Below, piece by piece: positions 51,671 through 57,961 of a DNA stretch of 57,961 nucleotides (within the stretch, counting starts at the first letter, position 1; every line of letters begins with the position of its first letter). This DNA comes from Verrucomicrobiota bacterium. GTDB taxonomy: Bacteria > Verrucomicrobiota > Verrucomicrobiia > Limisphaerales > JAHDYP01. The notes under the pieces are model-generated. The model had not been told where the DNA came from, searched no databases, and was given only the letters and a program-made list of their open reading frames with translations. Both the position numbers and the translations under genes were made by a program. The stretch covers positions 1 to 57,961 of the forward strand of contig JAHDYP010000025.1 of the NCBI GenBank assembly GCA_023383055.1. The letters are read 5' to 3'.

Positions 51671-52559
51671 AGTTTTCCTTTCGACTGACCAGTAGAAGCA
51701 TCACAGTTGCCAAAACATCGGCGATCACCCCGCCTGTATGCACGAACGCAGACCGCTTGATCCACTCAGCATATTTAGAACACCCTGCGTTCGAATAGTC
51801 AAATGTGCTTGGGACATTCCCGAGTATTCCCGGCCTGTCAGAGTCGACAGTCAGAAATCCGAGATGTTCAAATTTGCCAAGCGATCTATTCATGAATCTG
51901 ATCGGGAATACTGCAGCAGCCTGATAGAATTTCTCCCAGTCTGGTCGAGAGCAGTCAAACCTTGTACTTTTGAGCAAGTCATTACACAAGAAACATTGAT
52001 GGATATGCGGCGCCCAAATGTTCTTTCTATCATTACATCCCAACAGCGACGCAAATGCGGAATTCTGTCCAACCAAATGATAGGATGGAAAGTATTCGGG
52101 AGGTCTTGTAGAGGACTCGGACCTCGCCAGAGTGTATACTCGGACCCTTCCGAGGTCTTTTGGATCCGCTTCGTCGACTCGACATACCTTCAAAGTGCAA
52201 TGAAGTAGAGCCGAGTTAACGTCCAAAACTTGAGAAAACGCCAACCGCAACTTGTTGGCCAGACCAGAGATGTCGGCTGCCTTCATACTCTCAAGTCCAT
52301 CTTCGAGCCCCTTTTCCGCGACTTGGCCAGCGAACTGGCGGACGCCGTGAACCACACCAAGATGCAGAGTCGAAGCGTACGCCCAGATAATAGAGGACCG
52401 CACGTCTCTCGCCATGCAGCGGCCCTTTTCTGTCAGTTTCGCCCACCGGTAAAACTGCCTCAGAATCTTGATCGCGACCAAGTACTTGGACGTCGCAATG
52501 CACTCTAGTGCCCCGGAAGGCTCAGCTGCTTTAAACATGGGATTTCCCACATGAAACAC
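51663..52559 (-). CDS. GAF-like domain protein of unknown function
   Basis: A 298-residue protein in visibly lower-GC DNA. The C-terminal part (VFPIRFMNRSLGKFEHLGFL then TVDSDRPGILG) resembles the last strands of GAF sensor domains, followed by GVIADVLATVMLLLVSRKEN, a possible membrane or packing helix. The middle contains CFLCNDLL and several Cys residues. No output domain is seen. The base composition is unlike the backbone genes, consistent with transfer. Function is unknown. Confidence 0.5.
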   Translation of the reverse strand: MFHVGNPMFKAAEPSGALECIATSKYLVAIKILRQFYRWAKLTEKGRCMARDVRSSIIWAYASTLHLGVVHGVRQFAGQVAEKGLEDGLESMKAADISGLANKLRLAFSQVLDVNSALLHCTLKVCRVDEADPKDLGRVRVYTLARSESSTRPPEYFPSYHLVGQNSAFASLLGCNDRKNIWAPHIHQCFLCNDLLKSTRFDCSRPDWEKFYQAAAVFPIRFMNRSLGKFEHLGFLTVDSDRPGILGNVPSTFDYSNAGCSKYAEWIKRSAFVHTGGVIADVLATVMLLLVSRKENYE

Positions 52560-53363
52560 ATGGCCCCGCCCACGTCGAGATAAATGTCAACCGGGACATC
52601 CCTTTTGGGCCTAAGCCTCTTGAGCTGCATGGCTGCGGGGACGGTGCGGAATAGTTGCAGGAACGGTGCAAATCGGCTGCGGGCAGAACGTGCAGAAGCG
52701 AAGCGGGAGGCGGTGCTTCACACGTCCTACGGGTGCAGTCGCTTTGGAAGCTCATCAAGGAAGGGGTCGATCTCTTTCCTAAATTCAGTTCCAAATGTTC
52801 CGGTCGGCAAATGTTTCGATGGCTTAAAGCTGAACCGTCACCGGGGATCGCCCTGATGTGAATAGCCCAGCGCTTTTCATTGTCGGTTGCGTGCCGGACA
52901 CCGAGCAGCAGGAGTACGGACCTCACCTGGACTAAGCAACCGCTTGCGATGCCGTTCACCGCCGCCCCGTCCACGATGGCATGGAGGTGAATCGTGTTCA
53001 GGGCGAGATCCATTACCGTGCGAGGTGCCTGGACGCTCATTTAGCTCGAAAGAAGTTTTCGCATCCAATGTAACGACGCGAGGGTGGTCAACTAAGCTCG
53101 CGGTTGGAGCGGTTGGATAGCGTCCTGATTGGATTGAGGGGGCTTGCGCAGAGGGATGAAACCTTGGCTTCTGTTCACGCGCTCAATCGTCAAGCCACTC
53201 AAGCGGTGCGTTACTCGCAGCCTTCAGTCCGCCAAGGCCAGCCATGTCTCGCGCAAGATTTAGCGGGAGTCAGGGCGGTCAGAGGCGGCGAGCGGATGCT
53301 CGGGCTTTTCTTGGGGGGCTTTATTTGGTTGCTGGCTCGATTCCTGAGCTGTAGTTTGCCCTT
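52560..53363. other. Accessory stretch without a convincing gene
   Basis: About 800 bases with no frame I trust. A minus-strand frame at 52531-53040 (169 codons) includes IHLHAIVDGAAVNGIASGCL and LLLGVRHATDNEKRWAIHI, which read as possibly protein-like, but the rest is low-quality and it overlaps the GAF-like gene's start. The stretch may hold a decayed gene. No RNA gene, repeat or clear promoter was recognised. Confidence 0.5.
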
Positions 53364-53927
53364 GTGACCTTCCGATTCGACACCGCAAAGGCTACCCAAG
53401 CGGCTTGTCAGTTCATCAGGCACGAGGGTGGATGCATCAACATCATGAAGCTTGTCAAGCTCATGTATCTGCTCGATCGACTGGCCATCAAGCACTTGGG
53501 CATGCCCGTCGCTGGCGGGAGATACTTTTCGATGCGTAATGGTCCAGTCACGAGTGAGGTTTTGGACTTGGTCAACTCGGGGAGCTTGGCCTGCGACTCA
53601 ACTGACTTGTGGGAGCAATTTATCACCGACCGGGATCAACATCTGGTCGGACTGAAAAGCCACGAGGCGCCAAGAGACGAACTGTCCGACGCGGAAATGA
53701 CGCTCATCCAAGAATTGTGGGATGAGCATGGCGGCAAGGATCAATGGGAATTGCGAGATTGGTGCCATGAGAACTGCGAAGAATGGAGTCCGCTGGAGAA
53801 CGGACGTCTCAACATATCATTGAGTGAGATTGCCAGCGCAGTCGGACTCAGTCCTCGAGTGGCGGAAGAATTGGAGACTGACGCAAAGGAACATCGATTC
53901 ATCGGAAGTCTTCTGCGGCGTTCCTGA
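53364..53927 (+). CDS. Panacea-domain (SocA-like, DUF4065) protein, putative antitoxin
   Basis: A 187-residue protein starting at GTG. It has the Panacea/SocA fold pattern: INIMKLVKLMYLLDRLAIKH, GRYFSMRNGPVTSEVLDLVN and LSDAEMTLIQELWDEHGG. Panacea is a promiscuous antitoxin domain that neutralises many unrelated toxins (PanAT systems). The next gene begins 10 bases after its stop and would be the expected toxin. Confident on the domain; the antitoxin role is inference from context. Confidence 0.85.
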   Translation: MTFRFDTAKATQAACQFIRHEGGCINIMKLVKLMYLLDRLAIKHLGMPVAGGRYFSMRNGPVTSEVLDLVNSGSLACDSTDLWEQFITDRDQHLVGLKSHEAPRDELSDAEMTLIQELWDEHGGKDQWELRDWCHENCEEWSPLENGRLNISLSEIASAVGLSPRVAEELETDAKEHRFIGSLLRRS

Positions 53928-53937
53928 TGGGGGAATC

Positions 53938-54318
53938 ATGTCTCTGGGCTATGGCTCTGTTCTGAGATGCAGTGAAGCGCCGCGGCACCTCTGGATCATA
54001 CTCTCCAAACCGGAAGAAACTGACGGAAAAATCCTCTTCGCCAATTTCACGGCCGCCTACGAAGATGACGGGCTTGTCATCGGACCCCAGGATTTTCCTC
54101 GTGTCTTGACGAAGCCTTCAACAATAGCGTTTGGTCGCTCTCATGGTCCCGTTCTCCTGTGTGATTTGGAAGCCGCCGTCCAGAAGGGTTGTTTTTCGCC
54201 AATCCAACAACCAATTCCCATCCTCACCTTGACCCGGATTATTGAAGCAGCTCATCGTTCCGACCTGCTTTCCCCTGCCAAGAAGCGCCTGCTTCCGCAT
54301 CATGCGCCCGAAAGCTAG
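53938..54318 (+). CDS. Putative toxin partner of the Panacea protein
   Basis: A 126-residue protein with no family I can name. APRHLWIILSKPEETDGKIL then FANFTAAYEDDG form a beta-rich N-terminal part, and LTRIIEAAHRSDLLSPAKKR a C-terminal helix. The start at ATG 53938, 10 bases after the Panacea stop with GGGGGA upstream, is well placed. Small size and operon position right behind a Panacea gene fit a PanAT toxin. A gene-dosage partner or defence component is also possible. Confidence 0.55.
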   Translation: MSLGYGSVLRCSEAPRHLWIILSKPEETDGKILFANFTAAYEDDGLVIGPQDFPRVLTKPSTIAFGRSHGPVLLCDLEAAVQKGCFSPIQQPIPILTLTRIIEAAHRSDLLSPAKKRLLPHHAPES

Positions 54319-54703
54319 ATCGGCTTGGATTGTCGAGTGGGTCCACTACCGCGATGACATTCGGTCGCTGTTGGATTCACGACCGCATATTCTACCGCAT
54401 CGTTGGAACACTGATCGGATTAAGGACTACATGCGCGTCCTTTACTGGAACTCGCCTCTGCATAATCCGATTGAAACGCTCGTGCACATCAATAAAAAAA
54501 AGCCGCAGGGCATTTTTGTAGAAGGGATGACGTATGGGGACGCCACCCATTTAAGAGCGACATTCACCAGAGACTTGAAGATATTTAGGCAAGCTCAGAA
54601 ACTCGTCATGGAGTGGACGCAGCCGGGACGGAGAGAACTCGACCGTGAAAAGGGAAGGCTTGTCCAAGTCAGCGATGATGTCTCCCGGCGAGTGGAATTG
54701 TAG
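54302..54703 (+). CDS. Hypothetical protein, third gene of the Panacea operon
   Basis: A 133-residue basic protein whose start (ATG 54302) overlaps the preceding gene by 17 bases. WNTDRIKDYMRVLYWNSPLH, THLRATFTRDLKIFRQAQKL and VMEWTQPGRRELDREKGRL are helical stretches. I do not recognise it. The overlap argues for co-expression with the putative toxin-antitoxin pair, making a three-gene unit. Confidence 0.5.
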   Translation: MRPKARSAWIVEWVHYRDDIRSLLDSRPHILPHRWNTDRIKDYMRVLYWNSPLHNPIETLVHINKKKPQGIFVEGMTYGDATHLRATFTRDLKIFRQAQKLVMEWTQPGRRELDREKGRLVQVSDDVSRRVEL

Positions 54704-54753
54704 GTGCTGGGTTCTTTGTTGAGGGCGCGGGAGTCGAAGCAGGAAGCAGCTTG

Positions 54754-55242
54754 TCAAGCTGACGGTGCTCCAGCAAATCCAGTGATGACTCTCCTTGGAC
54801 CGCGCGTCGGTCTGAAGTCCACGTGACCAATCAGTTTGACTAGCGCCATCCTCACCGCGTGTACCAGGGTCGAAAGCGCTCGCACATCATCGGCGAGTTC
54901 CTCGGCTCTATTCCGCAGCGCCCGAACTTCGGCCTGGATTGGCGCGTCGGAGATGGTCAGGACACCGATCTCGTCGTCGGTGTTCCCCATTGTCACCGCC
55001 GCCTGGTCTGCCCCGGCGACCTCCGTGACCGGCGTGGCACCGAAAAAACCGATCTTGCCGCCCGTGGCGCTGACTACGGTCTGCCAATCGAATCCCCCCA
55101 CATAGCATTTCAGCGTTTCCTGCGGCACGTTGAGGATCAGGTATCCGCGGGGATCGTCCCTGTCCCTGGATCGACCGCCATCGACGCCGGTAGGACCTGC
55201 TTCCAGGTCCCGGGCGACCCCGCCGCCATGCACCTCCACCAA
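54754..55242 (-). CDS. Phage-like structural protein remnant
   Basis: A 162-residue frame from TTG 55242; the natural start is uncertain. LILNVPQETLKCYVGGFDWQ followed by GGKIGFFGATPVTEVAGADQ, then helical ALRNRAEELADDVRALSTLV, resembles small tail-fibre-associated or virion proteins found in phages and prophage relics. No other phage genes surround it, so this is an isolated piece. Confidence in the phage link is moderate. Confidence 0.45.
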   Translation of the reverse strand: MVEVHGGGVARDLEAGPTGVDGGRSRDRDDPRGYLILNVPQETLKCYVGGFDWQTVVSATGGKIGFFGATPVTEVAGADQAAVTMGNTDDEIGVLTISDAPIQAEVRALRNRAEELADDVRALSTLVHAVRMALVKLIGHVDFRPTRGPRRVITGFAGAPSA

Positions 55243-55329
55243 CCCCCAATGCGGGCTTTCCAGACTCCCTCGAGTTTATGCGACCCGATCCAGGACCAGT
55301 CCAATTACACGTATGCTTGTTATACGTGG

Positions 55330-56007
55330 TCAAGGCCGGAGTTTCTTGAGAATCCTATCTTGTCCTTTGATTGTTTTGGTAGCCGCCTCGTATAGAACGA
55401 AAACGTAACCGCCGCTAGGATCCCTAAGCTGACGCCAAGTTGTGCGAGTGGTCTTGTCGCCAACGCTCACGTAAACATGGGTGTCCAGACCCCTCGGTGC
55501 GGCTCTCTCGGCCTCTGCGATTGCGGCGTCGTATGCCTTCTGGATTGTAGGCGCTTTGGTAAACACAAGGGTGACGGAAAGCCACTTTTTCTCTGGCTTG
55601 ATGCCGGGGTTCGTTCTTTGCTCCTCCGTGTCGACGTAGTATAATTGAAGATCCTGGCCGCTCCGCTTGATTCCATCGGCTTCGTCCAAAGTCATAATGC
55701 GCTTTTCCGCCGGCCTATAAACAAGCGCACCCGAATACTCTGTCTGGTTCATCGCACGGTCTCCGACGAATGCCATGGCAAGAATATCTCGCGACGATTC
55801 GACGAGAATCGCCGATTCCAAGGTGGAACGGACGATTTTGTCTACCGTGGCCGGTGGTGGCGGCTGGCCAAAGAAGGCGACGTTGCAAACAAGCGGTAAG
55901 ACATGAGGCACATCATTGAATGTGATCTCGAATATTTTCCGTGGTGCTGCGATTGCCGAGGAGGTCACTGCTGCCACAATGATCAATCTTGCGATGAGTG
56001 CGCGCAT
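55330..56007 (-). CDS. Secreted hypothetical protein
   Basis: A 225-residue protein with a clear signal peptide (MRALIARLIIVAAVTSSAIA). The mature part is mixed alpha/beta with no motif I recognise: IFEITFNDVPHVLPLVCNVA, ALVYRPAEKRIMTLDEADGI, WLSVTLVFTKAPTIQKAYDA. It is alone on its strand, between the phage-like fragment and the zinc-finger/recombinase pair. Its function is unknown. Confidence 0.65.
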   Translation of the reverse strand: MRALIARLIIVAAVTSSAIAAPRKIFEITFNDVPHVLPLVCNVAFFGQPPPPATVDKIVRSTLESAILVESSRDILAMAFVGDRAMNQTEYSGALVYRPAEKRIMTLDEADGIKRSGQDLQLYYVDTEEQRTNPGIKPEKKWLSVTLVFTKAPTIQKAYDAAIAEAERAAPRGLDTHVYVSVGDKTTRTTWRQLRDPSGGYVFVLYEAATKTIKGQDRILKKLRP

Positions 56008-56185
56008 ATTCTAACGGTTCATTTGCTCACGGGTCGTTGGCAGCAACTGCAAGCCTGCGGCTCGTGGAGGCTGTGGTCCCGCCTTATCCCACAACATGCC
56101 GTTACCGGCAAGAGGCATTGGAGGAGTAATCCACAACCTCTCGCCTCTGGCTTGAATGCGCGACAAGTCTTCGCGAGCTACACGG

Positions 56186-56716
56186 ATGGTCAACCCCCGA
56201 TTCATGCGTGTCTGCAGGCATTGCCGCAGAACATTCACCCCCGACTGGCGAAACCGCCATCGTCAGTTCTACTGCCGAAAACCCGCGTGTCGGAAGGCGC
56301 GGAAACTTGCATGCCTGCGGCGGTGGCTGGCGCAAAACCCAAACCACTTCAAGCACCCCAAGCACGCGGAACGAGTCCGGCTCTGGCGCGAGCGTCGCCG
56401 GAGACGGACTGGTCAAGCCCCGCTGACCGACGCCTGCGTCGACGCCCGCGAATCGGCCCTGGACGTCTCAAACCCACGCGCCGAGGAGAGCGAACCGGTT
56501 GGTTCAACCCCGCTGTTACAAGACCGCTTCGAAGTGTTACAAGATTCCATCATTCGCAACCCCTTCATGCTCGGAGTCTTGCGTCACATCTTCGGGTGCT
56601 CATCGAAAGACAACATCGAAACCAGGATCCGCGAATTGATAGAGATGGGGGCGGAAATCGAGCGCGGGTTCGTCGCCGGTGGCGGACCGCCGCCAACAAC
56701 AAGAACACGGCCATGA
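56186..56716 (+). CDS. Zinc-finger-like protein paired with a serine recombinase
   Basis: A 176-residue basic protein. MRVCRHCRRTFTPDWRNRHR then QFYCRKPACRKARKL supplies four or more Cys for a metal-binding finger, followed by an Arg-rich stretch (ERVRLWRERRRRRTG). The C-terminal part, ILRNPF-like IIRNPFMLGVLRHIFGCSSK, is helical. Such genes sit directly before large serine recombinase genes in Planctomycetes and Verrucomicrobia. It probably binds DNA as an accessory of the mobile element. Starts at 56186 and 56204 are both possible. Confidence 0.7.
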   Translation: MVNPRFMRVCRHCRRTFTPDWRNRHRQFYCRKPACRKARKLACLRRWLAQNPNHFKHPKHAERVRLWRERRRRRTGQAPLTDACVDARESALDVSNPRAEESEPVGSTPLLQDRFEVLQDSIIRNPFMLGVLRHIFGCSSKDNIETRIRELIEMGAEIERGFVAGGGPPPTTRTRP

Positions 56717-56736
56717 CAACTCGCCCCTGAAACGCG

Positions 56737-57961
56737 ATGCCGAAGCAGGATCCAGAGCGGGTGCCGAACTCGGCGGCGGTTTACGTCCGCATGTCGACGG
56801 AACACCAGCAGTATTCCACATCCAATCAAATGGATGTCATCCGGGAGTACGCCAAGCGCCGAGGGCTGGAGATCGTTAAAGAGTATTCCGACGAGGGGAA
56901 AAGCGGGCTCAACATCCAAGGCCGCGACTCCCTGGCGCAGATGATCCGGGACGTTGAGAGCGGGCAGGCCACGTATTCCTGCATCCTGGTATATGACGTC
57001 AGCCGCTGGGGCCGGTTCCAGGATGCCGACGAGAGCGCCTATTATGAATATATCTGCCGGCGGGCGGGTGTCGCCGTTCACTACTGCGCGGAGCAGTTCG
57101 AAAACGACGGCAGCCCGGTATCAACCATCGTCAAAGGGGTCAAGAGGGCGATGGCGGGCGAATACAGCCGCGAATTGTCGTCGAAGGTGTTCCAGGGAGC
57201 CTGTCGGTTGATCCAACTCGGGTTCAAGCAAGGGGGGACGGCCGGCTTTGGTCTCCGACGGATGCTTATCGACCAAGCCGGGCAACAGAAGGCCGCACTC
57301 AAGATGGGGGAACAGAAAAGCCTCCAAACCGATCGCGTGATTCTGGTGCCGGGTCCACCGGAAGAAATCGAACTGGTACGCTGGATGTACCGGGAGTTTG
57401 TCGACTTGGGCAAATCCGAGTCCGAGATCGCCGCAGCGCTGAACACCCGGGGCATCCTGACCGACTTTGGCCGGGCCTGGACTCGCGGAGCCGTGCACCA
57501 GGTGCTGACCAACGAAAAATACATCGGGAACAACATCTATCACCGGACCTCGTTCAAACTGAAGCGGCGGCATGTCGCCAATCCGCCCGACAAATGGATC
57601 CGCGCGGACGGGGCGTTCACGGGCATAGTGGACCCGGAGACATTCCTCAGGGCCCGGGAGATCATCCTGGCCCGAAGCCGAAAGTACACCGATGACGAAA
57701 TGCTCGAACTACTGCGTTCGGTCCTTCGCCGGCACGGCGAGATCAGCGGCATCCTGATCGACGAAGGCGAGGGCCTCCCGTCCAGCGCGGCCTACCGCCA
57801 CCGATTCGGGAGTTTGGTCACTGCCTATCGGCTCATCGGCTACGACCCGGAGATCGACTTTAGCTTTATTGAGATCAACCACCGGCTGCGGCAGGAGCAC
57901 CAAACCACGGTGGCGTCCGTCATTCGCCAGATCCAGGCCCTGGGTGTAAACGTGAGCCAGG
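56737..57961 (+). CDS. Large serine recombinase (3' partial)
   Basis: Visible residues 1-408 run off the window edge. The resolvase domain shows YVRMSTEHQQYS with the catalytic Ser20, VKEYSDEGKSGLNIQGRDSL, YDVSRWGRF and AGEYSRELSSKV with conserved arginines. The recombinase domain follows: FVDLGKSESEIAAALNTRGI and TRGAVHQVLTNEKYIGNNIY. Large serine recombinases insert and excise mobile DNA. The start is ATG 56737, 20 bases after the zinc-finger gene, and the pair likely forms one transposition or integration unit. Its right end and cargo lie outside the window. Confidence 0.9.
   Translation, partial: MPKQDPERVPNSAAVYVRMSTEHQQYSTSNQMDVIREYAKRRGLEIVKEYSDEGKSGLNIQGRDSLAQMIRDVESGQATYSCILVYDVSRWGRFQDADESAYYEYICRRAGVAVHYCAEQFENDGSPVSTIVKGVKRAMAGEYSRELSSKVFQGACRLIQLGFKQGGTAGFGLRRMLIDQAGQQKAALKMGEQKSLQTDRVILVPGPPEEIELVRWMYREFVDLGKSESEIAAALNTRGILTDFGRAWTRGAVHQVLTNEKYIGNNIYHRTSFKLKRRHVANPPDKWIRADGAFTGIVDPETFLRAREIILARSRKYTDDEMLELLRSVLRRHGEISGILIDEGEGLPSSAAYRHRFGSLVTAYRLIGYDPEIDFSFIEINHRLRQEHQTTVASVIRQIQALGVNVSQ

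Noticed and set aside
52531..53040. 169-codon minus-strand gene
   Set aside because: Only part of it looks protein-like, it overlaps the GAF-like gene start, and no family is recognised; noted as a possible decayed gene.

Overview
The window reads as a GC-rich chromosome segment of a Verrucomicrobiota bacterium, probably from the Limisphaerales/Pedosphaera-like group. Support comes from a Planctomycetes-Verrucomicrobia (PV) type bacterial microcompartment locus, a prepilin-type protein with an H-X9-DG motif, a PEP-CTERM protein, Ig-like/GHL10 secreted proteins with the phylum's typical C-terminal modules, and several Tat-exported Gfo/Idh/MocA oxidoreductases. Taxonomy is inferred from gene content only.

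Layout. 1-6.0 kb: secreted, pseudopilin-like and PEP-CTERM proteins and a large GHL10 glycosidase-like protein. 6.1-15.6 kb: a divergent DeoR regulator and one colinear BMC operon (pduL, two BMC-H, ackA, BMC-H, BMC-P, pduP-like, two BMC-P, class II aldolase, lactate/malate dehydrogenase family enzyme, class I aldolase-like protein). The enzymes fit L-fucose/L-rhamnose breakdown: the aldolase releases lactaldehyde, PduP makes an acyl-CoA, PduL an acyl phosphate, and acetate kinase recovers ATP. No alcohol dehydrogenase is present, so the dehydrogenase is the candidate NADH recycler. 15.7-23 kb: a HAD-CPBP fusion, ParA, a PQQ-like propeller protein, a flavin reductase, GcvT/GcvH and a class I fructose-bisphosphate aldolase. 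23-24 kb: a PocR/AraC regulator split by a frameshift.

24-34.2 kb carries the most unusual set. A leftward cluster holds an RLAN/RimK ATP-grasp ligase, a GCS2-type carboxylate-amine ligase, a lipoprotein, a Gfo/Idh/MocA protein and an internally deleted C39-like peptidase. Facing it is a 1725-residue TPR protein that contains an apparently intact C39-like domain. I read this as a variant of the predicted amidoligase systems that make or cut small peptide-like amides. A 289-bp tandem duplication follows the TPR gene, and part of it recurs at 49.4 kb. 34.6-50.4 kb holds a B12-radical SAM protein, gamma-glutamyltransferase, a SIS-domain protein, another ATP-grasp, lysC, hom, a serine hydrolase-NamZ fusion, pgsA, pgpA and an SDR.

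50.5-58 kb is accessory. It opens with the 3' half of a tRNA-Ala(CGC) gene and continues through lower-GC DNA with orphan genes, a Panacea-domain toxin-antitoxin-like operon, a phage-like fragment, and a zinc-finger gene paired with a large serine recombinase that runs off the window.
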